From Caballeronia choica (GTDB lineage: Bacteria > Pseudomonadota > Gammaproteobacteria > Burkholderiales > Burkholderiaceae), in the NCBI RefSeq assembly GCF_001544535.1, contig NZ_FCON02000062.1:1-45924 (forward strand): a stretch of 45,924 bases of DNA. Reading direction: 5' to 3'. The notes under the pieces were generated by a model. That model did not search any database, was not told the origin of the DNA, and saw nothing but the letters and a program-made list of their open reading frames with translations. The translations under genes were made by a program, and so were the position numbers. Of this stretch, positions 16,179 through 26,143 are shown in pieces. Position 1 is the stretch's first letter; each line of letters opens with the position of its first letter.

Positions 16179-17830
16179 ACCCACTCGCTGTGAGCGTCGC
16201 GAGGAAAGCCGCGCGTGGTCGATGAGCCGACGATCACCATCGTGCGCATGTCGACCTGATCCGATCGAAGCTGTTCGAGTGTCGTCGTTATCAGCGACTC
16301 GCCGGGCCTGCCGATGTCGCGTCCGAGCACGACTTTGGTCGATCCCAAACGATACTCGCGCACGATATCGAGCGCGCGGTCGAGTTGCCACGGCCGCGCA
16401 CGCGAGACCGGGTTGTAGAACGCCATCACGAGATCGGCCTGTGCTGCGTGGCGCAGGCGCGTTTCGATGATCGTCCACGGCTTCAGGTTGTCGGAGAGCG
16501 ACAGCATGCAGAAGTCGTGGCCGAGTGGCGCACCCGCGCGCGCCGCCGTCGCGAGCGCGGCCGAGACGCCCGGCACGATCGCGAGTTCCACTATCTTCCA
16601 TGCGGGTTGCCGGTCGCGCGCCTCGTCGAGCGCTTCGAGCACGGCGGCGGCCATCGCGAATACGCCGGGGTCACCCGACGAAACGACGACGACATTGCGC
16701 CCCTCGCTCGCGAGTTCGAATGCATGGCGCGCGCGTTGCATCTCCTCGCGATTGTCGGTGCCGTGCACGCGCTGTCCGGGGCGAAACGGGCCCGCCATGC
16801 GCACGTAGGTTTCGTAGCCGAGGATGTCGTCGGCCTGGGCGAGGGCCGCCTTGGCCGCCGGCACCATCAGCTCCGCGCTGCCCGGGCCGAGGCCGATTAC
16901 CGTCAGCCTGCCGCGGGCGCGGCCAATCGTCGATGGATCGATCGGCTGGTCCGCAACCGCAAGCACGATGCCATTCGATTCGCGATGTTCGCCACCTTTC
17001 ACATGCAGTGCATCGCTGAAACGCAGCGGCACGTCGAGTGCATGCGCGGCGTCGGCAAGTGCCTTCGATGCCGCATCGCGCATAGGTGCGACGAGCGCCG
17101 CAAGCGCAAGCGGCGCGAGGTCGTGCTCGCGCAACGCAAGACGTACGCGCTCGGTGATGTCGCCATGCGAAGCGTCGCCCACCCACGCGACCACGCAACG
17201 CGGATGGATCAGCAAGTCGTCGCCGGAGCGACCGGCGCGCGGGCTCACGCGAATCGCGAGCCGTGCGTCCGCCGCGCGCGGCAAGCCGGCGTTGTCGAGC
17301 CACGGCGCTGCGCCTTCGATGCGCGTGGCTTCGCCCGCCAGCAAGTCGGAGACGAAGCGCTTGCCGTGTTCGAGGTCGGCGAGCGCGTAGCCCGCCGGCG
17401 GATTCAGCAGGCACATGCCGAAGCGCAACTCGCCGCTCGTCGTGATCGCGGGCGCGATGCCCAATGCGGCCGCGATCTCACGCGCCATCCGGTTCACGCC
17501 GCCCAGTCCGCCGACGAGCGGCACGACCGCGCTGCCGTCCTCGGCGACCGCGAGCACGGGCGGCTCCGCGCGCTTGTCGGCGAGACACGTCGCGATCGCG
17601 CGGATCACGATGCCCGCCGAGCAGAGCGCGACGATCGGCGTGCCGCGTGCGTACAGGTCGCGCAGATGCGTGCCGAGTTCGTCATAAGCGACATCCGCCC
17701 GAACGCGGCTCGCGAGACCATGCACCTGCGAGCCGGGATAAATCGACTGGATGCGCCGCGCGGTATCGAGCGCGCCCTGACCCAATACAACAATCGCGAC
17801 CATCGCGACATCCCGGTTCACGCCCGCCAT
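16154..17830 (-). CDS. cobJ: CbiG N-terminal domain fused to precorrin-3B C17-methyltransferase CobJ
   Basis: The 558-residue fusion has a CbiG-type N-terminal part (about residues 1-300; [41 protein letters not shown]) and a C-terminal SAM methyltransferase (from about residue 308; [28 protein letters not shown]). CobJ methylates C17 and contracts the ring. The C-terminal part of CbiG is encoded apart as cobE at 7782-8195. The ATG at 17830 has GGGGGAAAA directly upstream and overlaps the cobI stop by 13 nt. The gene ends 25 nt inside the convergent chlD frame. Confidence 0.92.
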   Translation of the reverse strand: MAGVNRDVAMVAIVVLGQGALDTARRIQSIYPGSQVHGLASRVRADVAYDELGTHLRDLYARGTPIVALCSAGIVIRAIATCLADKRAEPPVLAVAEDGSAVVPLVGGLGGVNRMAREIAAALGIAPAITTSGELRFGMCLLNPPAGYALADLEHGKRFVSDLLAGEATRIEGAAPWLDNAGLPRAADARLAIRVSPRAGRSGDDLLIHPRCVVAWVGDASHGDITERVRLALREHDLAPLALAALVAPMRDAASKALADAAHALDVPLRFSDALHVKGGEHRESNGIVLAVADQPIDPSTIGRARGRLTVIGLGPGSAELMVPAAKAALAQADDILGYETYVRMAGPFRPGQRVHGTDNREEMQRARHAFELASEGRNVVVVSSGDPGVFAMAAAVLEALDEARDRQPAWKIVELAIVPGVSAALATAARAGAPLGHDFCMLSLSDNLKPWTIIETRLRHAAQADLVMAFYNPVSRARPWQLDRALDIVREYRLGSTKVVLGRDIGRPGESLITTTLEQLRSDQVDMRTMVIVGSSTTRGFPRDAHSEWVYTPRWYE

Positions 17831-18543
17831 TTTTCCCCCGGCACGACGAGCAGCGAGAAATACGGCGACGCCATCGGATCGACTTCATCGAGCGGCACGA
17901 TGCGCTGGTTCGCCATCGTCGCGCGCTCGACGTACAGCGCGCGCTCAGCGAGCCCCAAGTGCACGAGCACGCGCCGCACCTTCTCGAAGTTCCGTCCGAG
18001 CTTCATGATGACGGCCGCATCCGATGCTTCGAGCCGCCGCCTCAGTTCATCCTCCGGCAACACGCCCGACAGCACCGACAGGCTCTGGTTGCGATACACG
18101 AGCGGCGCGCCGAGCACGGCGACGCCGCCGAGCATCGAACAGACGCCCGGCACGACTTCGGCCTCGAAGCGCGCCGCCAGCCGATCGTGCAGGTACATGT
18201 ACGAGCCGTAGAAGAAGGGATCGCCTTCGCAAATCACGGCGACGTCGCGGCCCGCCTCGAGATGATCCGCGATCGCGATGGCGGATTCGTCGTAGAACGC
18301 GCTGATGATCGTCTCGTAGCAAAGCGGCGGTTCGAGCGCTTCGGTCGTCACCGGATAGACGAGCGGCAGGCGCGTTTGCGCGTCGCCGAGATGCGTTTCG
18401 ATGATGCCGAACGCGTTGCCCTTCTTGCCCTTCGCGACGAAGTACGCGACCACGGACGCCGCCTTGAGCAGCCGCAGCGCCTTCACGGTGATCAGTTCCG
18501 GATCGCCGGGACCGACGCCGAGACCATACAGACGTCCGCTCAT
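17818..18543 (-). CDS. cobI: Precorrin-2 C20-methyltransferase CobI
   Basis: CobI methylates precorrin-2 at C20 to precorrin-3A. The 241-residue protein has the tetrapyrrole methylase loop [16 protein letters not shown] (about residues 7-22), the [14 protein letters not shown] motif (about 105-118) and VPGVCSM. Length and motifs are normal. It starts one base after the cobH stop and overlaps cobJ, consistent with one cobG-cobH-cobI-cobJ transcript. Confidence 0.95.
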   Translation of the reverse strand: MSGRLYGLGVGPGDPELITVKALRLLKAASVVAYFVAKGKKGNAFGIIETHLGDAQTRLPLVYPVTTEALEPPLCYETIISAFYDESAIAIADHLEAGRDVAVICEGDPFFYGSYMYLHDRLAARFEAEVVPGVCSMLGGVAVLGAPLVYRNQSLSVLSGVLPEDELRRRLEASDAAVIMKLGRNFEKVRRVLVHLGLAERALYVERATMANQRIVPLDEVDPMASPYFSLLVVPGEKWRA

Positions 18544-19170
18544 TTATTCGGCCTCCGTGGCGAGCGCGTTGACGGCGGCGGCGGCCATCGCGCTGCCGCC
18601 GCGCCGCCCTTGCAGCGCGACGAACGGCACGCCGCGGCTGTCGGCGGCGAGCAGCGCCTTCGACTCCGCCGCGCCGATGAACCCGACCGGAAAGCCGAGG
18701 ATCAGCGCGGGTTTCGGTGCGCCGGCGTCGAGCAGGTCGAGCAGGTGGAAGAGGGCGGTCGGCGCATTGCCGATCGCGACGACGCTGCCCGCCAGGTCCG
18801 GCAGCCACAACTCGACGGCGGCCGCCGAGCGCGTGTTGCCGAGCACGCGGGCGCGCTCGGGCACCGACGCATCGGCGAGTGTGCAGATCACGCGATTGTT
18901 CGCGGGCAGGCGCGCGCGGGTGATGCCTTCGGCCACCATGCGCGCATCGCAGAGAATCGGTGCGCCGGCCGCGAGCGCCGCGCGGCCCGCTGCGCCCGCG
19001 CCCGGCGAAAAGCGCAGGTCGTCGATTGCATCGACCATGCCGCACGCGTGAATCACCCGCACCGCGAGCTTTTCGAGGTCGGCGGGAATGGCCGCGAGAT
19101 TCGCTTCGGCGCGGATCGTCGCGAACGACTGGCGATAGATCTCCTGTCCATCGCGGATGTAATCAAGCAT
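18544..19170 (-). CDS. cobH: Precorrin-8X methylmutase CobH
   Basis: CobH moves the C11 methyl group to C12, giving hydrogenobyrinate. The 208-residue protein has the conserved catalytic-His segment RVIHACGMVD (about 38-47), APILCDARMVAEGI and GFPVGFIGAAESK. All key blocks of the family are present. It overlaps cobG by 8 nt at its start and abuts cobI. Confidence 0.95.
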   Translation of the reverse strand: MLDYIRDGQEIYRQSFATIRAEANLAAIPADLEKLAVRVIHACGMVDAIDDLRFSPGAGAAGRAALAAGAPILCDARMVAEGITRARLPANNRVICTLADASVPERARVLGNTRSAAAVELWLPDLAGSVVAIGNAPTALFHLLDLLDAGAPKPALILGFPVGFIGAAESKALLAADSRGVPFVALQGRRGGSAMAAAAVNALATEAE

Positions 19171-20551
19171 CTGTGGTGCTCCGGGCGAGCCAGTCGGCCG
19201 CCTCTTCTATCGTGATGTTGCGGGCGACGCAGCGGCCGAAGCCTTCGGTCTTCGGAAGCGCTGCGTGCTGGTAGAGGTCGTATCGGCCGGGGGCGACCGC
19301 CACGAGCGCGGACGGTACGCGATGCGCCGCGGCGCATGAACGCACGCAACCGCTCAGATGCACGGCTTCGGCGTTCGCGGGCAGGCGTTGCGCGAGTTTC
19401 AGGGCGTCGGCTTTCGTATCGGCGAGACCGCGTGCGCAACCTTGCGAACCCGCGCAGGCGATGAGGCGCGCGAGCGGTTCGGCCGGCTCTGTCGCGAGGC
19501 CGAGGGCGCGCATCGCGTGGAGTACGTTCCCTGCCTGGCTTTGCGCGATGTCGGGCAGCAGCACGCTTTGCCACGGTGTCATGCGCAAGCGGGCAGTGCC
19601 GTGTGTCGCGGCGAGGTCCGCCAAAGCATGCAGCGAAGACGCCGAAAGACGGCCAAGCGGCGGCTGGGCACCTGCGTGCATCAACCCATTGCGATGCTGG
19701 AAATGCGCGCCGAGACGCAGCGAAGCATCGGCGGCAGGGCGGCGCCATGCGTGAACGTCGCGCATCGGCGGGACGCCGGAAGCTTTCAGCAAGTGCTCGA
19801 TTGGAACCTCGCTCAACAGGTCGCGCATGCGCGTGTGTTCCGGCGCGGCGAGATCGAGGAACGCATGCAGCAACGCATCGACCAGCGCGACGACATGCAT
19901 GCGCTCCACGGCGCCGATGGCCGGCGCATCGTCCGCATCGACCGGCGGGCATCCCGCCAGCCCGAACGCGAAGCGCGCGCCATCGTCGATCGAGGCGAGC
20001 CAGATATCGTGCGGATGATCGAGCATGGCGAGCCGCTCGCCGCCGTCGAGCAGCAGCGCGAATTTCGGCGACAACGCGTGAAGCCGCGCATCGCGCTGCA
20101 TGCGATCGACGATTTGCGCGGCCAGCGCCCGCGTATCGTCCAGTGCGAGCGGGCTCAGCATGACGTTGCGCAGATCGTCGGCGCCGGGCGTCGCGGGGCC
20201 GAGGCCGGCGTCGAGCAGCGACTGGACCAGTGCCTCGGGCGCATCGTCGCGAACGCCGCGCAATTGCAGGTTCGCGCGATTCGTCACTTCGATCACGCCC
20301 GACGCATGATGCCGCGCGGCGTCGGCCACCGCATGCGCGGCGGACGAACTCAGTTCGCCGCCCGTCAGGCGAATGCGGCAAAGGCCGCCGTCGCGCGCGG
20401 ACACGATGCGCGCGAGCCCCGGGCAAGCGGATGCCCGCGGTGCCGATGGCGCATCTGAAACGGATGAATGTGTGCTCAAAGCGTGACCCGGGTGGGCTCG
20501 CGCGGAAACTGCGGTATCGGTACACCCCGCCCGACCGGCGTGCGCGAGCAC
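19163..20551 (-). CDS. cobG: Precorrin-3B synthase CobG
   Basis: CobG is the oxygen-dependent Fe-S/heme-type enzyme that hydroxylates precorrin-3A; it marks the aerobic pathway. It belongs to the nitrite/sulfite reductase fold. The sequence has CPGLARIVSARDGGLCRIRL near the N-terminus, NRANLQLRG, and the cluster-binding CAGSQGC...CVRSC near the C-terminus. The start is uncertain. A GTG at 20551 gives 462 residues but touches the 3' end of the riboswitch; a TTG at 20479 gives 438, and neither has a ribosome site. Homology begins near residue 40, so the later start is possible. Confidence 0.88.
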   Translation of the reverse strand: MLAHAGRAGCTDTAVSARAHPGHALSTHSSVSDAPSAPRASACPGLARIVSARDGGLCRIRLTGGELSSSAAHAVADAARHHASGVIEVTNRANLQLRGVRDDAPEALVQSLLDAGLGPATPGADDLRNVMLSPLALDDTRALAAQIVDRMQRDARLHALSPKFALLLDGGERLAMLDHPHDIWLASIDDGARFAFGLAGCPPVDADDAPAIGAVERMHVVALVDALLHAFLDLAAPEHTRMRDLLSEVPIEHLLKASGVPPMRDVHAWRRPAADASLRLGAHFQHRNGLMHAGAQPPLGRLSASSLHALADLAATHGTARLRMTPWQSVLLPDIAQSQAGNVLHAMRALGLATEPAEPLARLIACAGSQGCARGLADTKADALKLAQRLPANAEAVHLSGCVRSCAAAHRVPSALVAVAPGRYDLYQHAALPKTEGFGRCVARNITIEEAADWLARSTTDA

Positions 20552-20704
20552 TGTGTCGGCAGGTCTCTTGGCTGGCAGGTCGCCATCCGCGCCGGCCTTC
20601 CCGGTATAAACCAGTGGCAGTGGAGCGCGGACTCGCTGCGTACAATTGCGGGGGCAGCCACAGTTTTGCTGTGTTCCCTGTTAGGCCCGAATCGGGCACC
20701 GACG
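20552..20704 (-). promoter_or_regulatory. Cobalamin riboswitch upstream of cobG
   Basis: On the minus strand the leader reads AACAGGGAACAC, then GTGGCTGCCCCCGCAA, CCACTGG, CCGGGAAGGCCGG and AGCCAAGAGACCTGCCGACA. This is a textbook cobalamin riboswitch. P1 is formed by GTCGGTG (20697-20703) with the CCGAC of the 3' end. The structure ends next to the possible GTG start of cobG, so control of ribosome access is plausible. It is the clearest of the four riboswitches. Confidence 0.94.
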
Positions 20705-20813
20705 AACGGGTTATTATGCCCGCTTTTGGCGCGCACCAGACCGCTTCGGCGGCTTGCGGCGCGCGCCCCGTGCGGCTTTCAAACGTGGACGAATCGAAAT
20801 CGAGGATCGGCGG

Positions 20814-22010
20814 ATGTCACCCTGGCTGACCGTGGTCGGGATCGGAGAAGATGGCTGGGCCGGCATCGGGCGAAGCGCGCGCCGCGCGTTGCTCGCCGCC
20901 GACGCGGTCTATGGCGGCGAGCGTCATCTCGCGCTCCTGCCCGCGCGCATCCGTGCGCGGCGCGTCGCGTGGCCGAAGCCGTTCTCGATCGAACCCGTTC
21001 TGCGCGAGCGAGGCCGGCCGGTCTGCGTGCTCGCGAGCGGCGACCCGATGCTGTTCGGCGTCGGCGCGACGCTCGCGCGGCATCTGGACGTCGGCGAGTT
21101 GAGCATCGTGCCGGCGCCGTCGTCGCTGTCGCTCGCGGCTGCGCGGTTGCAGTGGGCGTTGCAGGATGTGGTGAGCGTGTCGGTCGTCGGACGGCCGCTT
21201 GCGTTGCTCAACGCGCATCTGCGGCGCGGAGCGCGACTGCTCGTGCTCACCAGCGACGGCGCAACCCCGGCCGCCATCGCCGCGTTGCTGACCGAGCGCG
21301 GTTTTGGCGCTAGCCGTCTCAGCGTGTTCGAGCGTCTCGGCGGCGCGCAGGAGCGCCGGATCGACGCCCGCGCCGACGACTGGACCCATGCGTCGGTCGC
21401 CGCGCTGAATCTCGTCGCGATCCAGTGCGGCTCGACGCGCGCCGGCCTGCCGCTGACCCACGGTCTCCCCGACGACGCCTATCGCCACGACGGCCAGCTC
21501 ACCAAGCGCGACATCCGCGCGATCACGCTCGCGCGCCTCGCGCCCCAGCCCGGCGAACTGCTGTGGGATGTCGGCGCGGGCTGCGGCTCGATCGGCATCG
21601 AATGGATGCGCGCGCATCCGTCCTGCCGCGCGATCGCGATCGAAGCCGATCACGGCCGGCAGCGCCTGATCGAACACAATCGCGACGCGCTCGGCGTGCC
21701 CGGGCTGCAACTCGTCGAGGGCGAGGCGCCCGCCGCGCTCGACGGCCTGCCGGCGCCCGACGCGATCTTCATCGGCGGTGGCGTGACGGTGCCCGGCGTG
21801 CTGGATGCATGCTGGTCGCGTCTGCGTGAAGGCGGGCGGCTGATCGCCAACGCGGTCACGATCCAGAGCGAAGCCACGCTGTTCGCATGGCGCGAGCAGC
21901 ACGGCGGCGAACTGACGCGCATCGGCATCGCGCAGGCCGAACCGCTCGGCGGATTCGATACGTGGCGCCAGGCTCGGCCGATCACCCTGCTGCATGCGCA
22001 GAAGCCCTGA
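20814..22010 (+). CDS. cobL: Precorrin-6Y C5,15-methyltransferase (decarboxylating) CobL
   Basis: CobL methylates C5 and C15 and removes the C12 acetate carboxyl. The 398-residue protein joins a CbiE-like N-terminal half ([26 protein letters not shown]) to a CbiT-like C-terminal half ([13 protein letters not shown], a SAM-binding loop at about residue 247). The start is the ATG at 20814 with GAGG upstream. It heads the plus-strand unit cobL-cbiD-cobK-cobM. Between it and the divergent cobG riboswitch lie about 110 nt, presumably with both promoters. Confidence 0.94.
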   Translation: MSPWLTVVGIGEDGWAGIGRSARRALLAADAVYGGERHLALLPARIRARRVAWPKPFSIEPVLRERGRPVCVLASGDPMLFGVGATLARHLDVGELSIVPAPSSLSLAAARLQWALQDVVSVSVVGRPLALLNAHLRRGARLLVLTSDGATPAAIAALLTERGFGASRLSVFERLGGAQERRIDARADDWTHASVAALNLVAIQCGSTRAGLPLTHGLPDDAYRHDGQLTKRDIRAITLARLAPQPGELLWDVGAGCGSIGIEWMRAHPSCRAIAIEADHGRQRLIEHNRDALGVPGLQLVEGEAPAALDGLPAPDAIFIGGGVTVPGVLDACWSRLREGGRLIANAVTIQSEATLFAWREQHGGELTRIGIAQAEPLGGFDTWRQARPITLLHAQKP

Positions 22011-22034
22011 TGCGCGATTCACCGCACTCCCGTT

Positions 22035-23132
22035 ATGCGTGACGAGACGCCCGAACAGCCCGCGCCGCTCAGAAGCGGCTACACGACCGGCAGTTGCGCG
22101 ACCGCGACGAGCCTCGCGGCCGCGCGTCTCCTGCTGTGCGGCGAAGTGAGCGAGCGCGCCGAGATCACGCTGCCGAAGGGTCAGCCTGTGGTCATGCGGC
22201 TTGTGTATTGCCGGCTTGCGGCGGGCGACAGCGAACTCGCGGAAGCGGCCACCGTCAAGGACGCCGGCGACGACCCCGACGTCACGCATGGCGCAATCGT
22301 GTTCGCCCGCGTGCGGTTGTCGTCGAAACCCGGCGTGCGGTTTTTCGCGGACCGGGGCGTCGGCACGGTCACGCGCGCGGGCCTTTCGCTCGCCGTCGGC
22401 GAGCCCGCGATCAACCCCGTGCCGCGCCGGATGATGACCGAGCATCTCGAAGCGCTCGCGCACGAATACGGCTTTACGGGCGGCTTCGAAGTGAGCATCG
22501 GCGTCGAGGACGGCGAAGCGCTCGCACAGAAGACGATGAACCCCCGGCTCGGGATCGTCGGCGGCCTGTCGATCCTCGGCACGACGGGCATCGTCCGGCC
22601 GTTTTCATGCTCGGCGTATATCGCGTCGATTCATCAGGGCATCGATGTCGCGCGCGCCAACGGCTACACCCATATCGCGGCGTGCACGGGCAACCAGAGC
22701 GAGGACGCGATGCGTGCGCGCTATGCGATGCCCGATATCGCGCTCGTCGAAATGGGCGACTTCGTGGGCGCGGTGCTCAAGCACTTGCGGCGCGCGCCCG
22801 TCGAGAAACTGAGCATCTGCGGCGGCTTTGGAAAAATGAGCAAGCTCGCGTCGGGCCACATGGACCTGCACAGCCGCAATTCGAGCATCGACTTGCCGCA
22901 GCTCGCCGTCTGGGCCGCCGATGGCGGCGCGAGTGGCGCGCTGCAGGCGTCGATTCGCGCGGCGAATACGAGCCAGGAGGCGCTTCTGCTGGCGCGCGAG
23001 CAGGGCGTCGCGCTCGGCGATATCGTCTGCGCGCGGGCACGCGATGTGGCGCTGGGCGTGGTGCCCGAAGGCGTCGATGTGGAGACGTTCGCGATCGACC
23101 GGCAAGGGCGCATCATCGGAGCCGCGCCTTGA
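22035..23132 (+). CDS. cbiD: Cobalt-precorrin-5B C1-methyltransferase CbiD
   Basis: CbiD methylates C1 in the anaerobic pathway; the aerobic counterpart is CobF. The 365-residue protein has the hallmark [13 protein letters not shown] at residues 12-24, [13 protein letters not shown] and GRLGIVGG-type [11 protein letters not shown]. It lies 24 nt after cobL and overlaps cobK by 4 nt. Its presence beside CobG and CobN, and the absence of cobF here, make the pathway a hybrid. Confidence 0.94.
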   Translation: MRDETPEQPAPLRSGYTTGSCATATSLAAARLLLCGEVSERAEITLPKGQPVVMRLVYCRLAAGDSELAEAATVKDAGDDPDVTHGAIVFARVRLSSKPGVRFFADRGVGTVTRAGLSLAVGEPAINPVPRRMMTEHLEALAHEYGFTGGFEVSIGVEDGEALAQKTMNPRLGIVGGLSILGTTGIVRPFSCSAYIASIHQGIDVARANGYTHIAACTGNQSEDAMRARYAMPDIALVEMGDFVGAVLKHLRRAPVEKLSICGGFGKMSKLASGHMDLHSRNSSIDLPQLAVWAADGGASGALQASIRAANTSQEALLLAREQGVALGDIVCARARDVALGVVPEGVDVETFAIDRQGRIIGAAP

Positions 23133-23884
23133 AGCGCGTGCTGCTGCTCGGCGGCACGGGCGACGCGCTCGTCATTGCGCGGCGTCTGGGCCCCGCGCAC
23201 GTCTACAGTCTCGCGGGACTCGGCCGCGTGCCCGCCGATCTTCAATGCGAAGTGCGCGTGGGCGGTTATGGCGGAGCGCAAGGGCTGGCCGACTTCGTGA
23301 GGGCGCAGGGCATCGGACTCATGCTCGACGCAACGCATCCCTACGCCGCGCAGATGAGCCGCAACGTCTCTGAGGCGAGCGCGCGGGCGAATGTGCCATG
23401 CTGGGCGATCCGGCGCGCCGCATGGCAGCCGCAACCCGGCGACGACTGGCGCGATGCCGCCGGCTGGAGCGACATCGTCGCGCAAATCGCGCCGTATCGA
23501 CGCCCGCTCTGGACGCTCGGCCGCGAGCCGCTCGCGCATCTCGACGACATCCCGCCATCGCAGCACTGGACGATCCGTTGCCTCGATCCGCATCCGGGCA
23601 ACGCGAGCGCAACGATCATCGGTGCGCGCGGGCCGTTTTCGGTCGACGGCGAGCGGGCGTTGTTCACCGAACGACGGATCGACGTCGTCATCAGCAAGAA
23701 CAGCGGGGGCGGCGCGACGGAAGCGAAGCTCGCCGTGGCGCGTGAATTGCATGTGCCCGTGGTGCTGCTGAAGCGGCCCGCGTTGCCCCCCGCAACACGC
23801 GAATTCGACGATACGGCCAGCGCGTTGCAAGCGCTCGCGCAATGGCTGCATCCCGATCAACTTCTGACGAAAGCTCCTGTATGA
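23129..23884 (+). CDS. cobK: Precorrin-6A reductase CobK
   Basis: CobK reduces the macrocycle double bond with NADPH. The 251-residue protein starts [16 protein letters not shown] and has [12 protein letters not shown] and [13 protein letters not shown], all family hallmarks. No ATG is available. The start is a TTG at 23129, whose bases overlap the cbiD stop (TTGA) and which has GGAG at 23118-23121. The gene overlaps cobM by 4 nt. A rare start in a coupled position is plausible in this operon. Confidence 0.92.
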   Translation: MKRVLLLGGTGDALVIARRLGPAHVYSLAGLGRVPADLQCEVRVGGYGGAQGLADFVRAQGIGLMLDATHPYAAQMSRNVSEASARANVPCWAIRRAAWQPQPGDDWRDAAGWSDIVAQIAPYRRPLWTLGREPLAHLDDIPPSQHWTIRCLDPHPGNASATIIGARGPFSVDGERALFTERRIDVVISKNSGGGATEAKLAVARELHVPVVLLKRPALPPATREFDDTASALQALAQWLHPDQLLTKAPV

Positions 23885-24606
23885 CGGTCTATTTCATCGG
23901 CGCGGGTCCTGGAGACCCCGAACTCATCACCGTGAAGGGACAGCGGCTGATCCGCTCGTGTCCCGTGATTCTGTTCGCCGGTTCGCTCGTGCCCGAGGCG
24001 GTTTTGTCGGGGCATCGGGCCATGCGCGTCGTGAATACGGCAGAACTGGATCTCGATGCGATCGTCGCGCTGCTTCAGGACGCGCACGCGAACGGGCAGG
24101 ATGTCGCGCGCGTGCATTCGGGCGATCCGTCGCTGTATGGCGCGATCGGCGAGCAGATTCGCCGGCTGAACGCGCTCGCGATTCCGTATGAGATCGTGCC
24201 GGGCGTGACGGCTGCGGCGGCATCGGCGGCGACGCTCGGCTGCGAACTCACGCTGCCCGGTATCTCGCAGACCGTGATCCTCACGCGCTATGCCACCAGA
24301 ACGTCGATGCCCGACGGTGAGCAACTCGCGGACCTCGCGCGGCATCGTGCGACGATGGCGATCCACCTCGGCGTGCGGCATATCGAGCGCATCGTCGGCG
24401 ATCTGCTGCCGCACTACGGCGCGGATTGCCCGGTCGCGGTCGTGTTTCGGGCGAGCTGGCCCGATGAAGAGAAGGTGCTCGGCACGCTCGCCGATATCGC
24501 GGCAAAGGTGCAGTCGAAGGGGATCGAACGTACGGCGCTGATCGTCGTCGGGCGCGTGCTCGATGCGGAAGGATTCGCCGATTCGTCGCTGTATCGGAAG
24601 GCATAG
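23881..24606 (+). CDS. cobM: Precorrin-4 C11-methyltransferase CobM
   Basis: CobM methylates C11 of precorrin-4. The 241-residue protein has the loop [16 protein letters not shown] (about 4-19), HSGDPSLYGAIGEQ (about 80-93) and IPYEIVPGVTAAAASAA. Domain and length are normal. The ATG overlaps the cobK stop. It is the last biosynthetic gene of the plus-strand unit. Confidence 0.95.
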   Translation: MTVYFIGAGPGDPELITVKGQRLIRSCPVILFAGSLVPEAVLSGHRAMRVVNTAELDLDAIVALLQDAHANGQDVARVHSGDPSLYGAIGEQIRRLNALAIPYEIVPGVTAAAASAATLGCELTLPGISQTVILTRYATRTSMPDGEQLADLARHRATMAIHLGVRHIERIVGDLLPHYGADCPVAVVFRASWPDEEKVLGTLADIAAKVQSKGIERTALIVVGRVLDAEGFADSSLYRKA

Positions 24607-24612
24607 AACGCG

Positions 24613-25014
24613 ATGCGCGATCTGGATGCGGTGTTCGGTGCGCTGTCGAAGTCGGCGTTTCGCCGGCGCTTCAAGCTCGGCGCGCGGGAGCTGGCCTATA
24701 TGCACGAGAAGGGTTTGGCCGAAGTAACCCGGCACGCGCGCGAACTGATCGACAAGCGGCTCGCGCCGCAAGCCCCGCCGAACGACGGCAAGCAGACGCC
24801 GTTTCGCGGTCACCCGGTTTTCATCGCGCAACATGCGACGGCGACGTGCTGCCGAAGCTGTCTGGCGAAATGGCACGGCATCGAGGCGGGGAAAATGCTG
24901 GATGAAGCGGAGCGGCAACACGTCGTCGACGCGATCGGGCGATGGTTGCGTGAGGAGGGGAAGAGGGAAGTCAAGCCGCGCAGGGGTTCGCGGCAGGGAG
25001 AGCTGCCGTTTTGA
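24613..25014 (+). CDS. DUF4186 family protein
   Basis: The 133-residue protein has the family pattern: SAFRRRFKLG, IDKRLAPQAPPNDGKQTPFR and GHPVFIAQHATATCCRSCL near the middle. The His and paired Cys residues suggest a metal site. Function is unknown. It follows cobM by 6 nt, so it is likely cotranscribed, but a B12 role is not shown. Confidence 0.82.
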   Translation: MRDLDAVFGALSKSAFRRRFKLGARELAYMHEKGLAEVTRHARELIDKRLAPQAPPNDGKQTPFRGHPVFIAQHATATCCRSCLAKWHGIEAGKMLDEAERQHVVDAIGRWLREEGKREVKPRRGSRQGELPF

Positions 25015-25018
25015 TGGA

Positions 25019-25046
25019 ACGCCGCGCGGCACTTGCCGCGCGGCGT
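25019..25046. terminator. Strong hairpin between convergent genes
   Basis: A 12-bp perfect stem (25019-25030 with 25035-25046) encloses a 4-nt loop. There is no T run, so it is a weak intrinsic terminator or a boundary structure. It lies just after the DUF4186 stop and before the minus-strand terC end. Confidence 0.5.
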
Positions 25047-25053
25047 GTCGAGC

Positions 25054-25803
25054 TTAACCGCCCTGCGGCGCGCGCCGCTTCGCCTTCCGCCGCGCCAGCA
25101 TGTTCAACCCCTCCACCAGCGCCGAGAACGCCATCGCCGCATAGATGTACCCCTTCGGCACGTGCGTCCCGAATCCCTCGGCAACGAGCGTCATCCCGAT
25201 CACAAGCAGGAACCCGAGCGCGAGCATGACGATCGTCGGATTGCGTTCGATAAAGCGCGACAACGGTCCCGCCGCGAACAGCATCACCGCAACCGCCGCG
25301 ATCACCGCGACGAACATGATCGGGATGTGCTCCGTCATCCCGACCGCCGTCACGATGCTGTCGATCGAAAACACGAGGTCGAGCACCAGGATCTGGCCGA
25401 TTGCCGACATCGGCGTGATGCCCGCGCTCTTGACTTCGCCACCGTTCGTGTCGTCGTCGTGCGCGACGTGATGATGAATCTCCGTCGTCGCCTTCCACAC
25501 GAGGAATACGCCGCCCGCGATCAGGATCAGGTCGCGCCACGAAAAGCCGTGTCCGAATGCCTCGAAGTTCGGCGTGGTCAGCCGCACGATCAGCGCGACC
25601 GTGCCGAGCAACCCGAGCCGCATGATCAGCGCGAGCCCGATGCCGATCTTCTGCGTGCGGTCGCGATGCTCGGGCGGCAGCTTGTTCGTGAGGATCGAGA
25701 TGAAGATCAGGTTGTCGATACCGAGCACGACTTCCATGACGACGAGTGTCGCGAGTGCGGCCCAGGCGGCGGGATCGCTTGCTAGTGCCAGGAAATAGTC
25801 CAT
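25054..25803 (-). CDS. TerC family integral membrane protein
   Basis: The 249-residue protein has about seven membrane helices. It has the two signature repeats with acidic residues inside helices, [13 protein letters not shown] (about residues 23-35) and [13 protein letters not shown], which are typical of TerC-like proteins linked to manganese export and metal-stress protection. A short cytoplasmic His-rich loop ([10 protein letters not shown]) lies between them. The start is the ATG at 25803; the open frame further upstream looks non-coding. Substrate is inferred from the family. Confidence 0.85.
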   Translation of the reverse strand: MDYFLALASDPAAWAALATLVVMEVVLGIDNLIFISILTNKLPPEHRDRTQKIGIGLALIMRLGLLGTVALIVRLTTPNFEAFGHGFSWRDLILIAGGVFLVWKATTEIHHHVAHDDDTNGGEVKSAGITPMSAIGQILVLDLVFSIDSIVTAVGMTEHIPIMFVAVIAAVAVMLFAAGPLSRFIERNPTIVMLALGFLLVIGMTLVAEGFGTHVPKGYIYAAMAFSALVEGLNMLARRKAKRRAPQGG

Positions 25804-26143
25804 GTCGTGGGTTCGGTGTAGTGAGGTTGACGTTGCGATGTATGTTCGGCGAAGCCGGGGCGGCTGTCGAGAGCGCAGATGATACTTAAGATTGCGTGTC
25901 GATTGAAAGCTAAATGAAATAATAAGAGCGGCGGTCGTTGAAAAAAGTTCTCGACGCACAACTCACGCTGGCTCTTTTGTTCAAGGCAGGCCCTGCGGAA
26001 GCATGTAACCGTTTGATACGCCTTCCCTTCGCCCTACTTCGGTTGCATTGCAGCAATTAGGGTAAACTCCAAGTCCGTCTGAGCCGCACGCGCGGCTTCG
26101 CCTTGTCATTGCCTGCCGCGCGCAGGCGCTACCCGAACGCCGC
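25804..26143. other. 340-bp divergent intergenic region
   Basis: This separates terC (minus) from the OpgC-like gene (plus). On the minus strand TTTCAA and TATCAT (around 25869-25898), 18 nt apart, are a possible terC promoter. A run of A/T-rich sequence lies near 25900-25940. I see no gene, repeat or clear RNA. Confidence 0.4.

Noticed and set aside
20817-22463. 548-residue minus-strand frame over cobL and cbiD
   Set aside because: Antisense shadow; cobL and cbiD have all their motifs.
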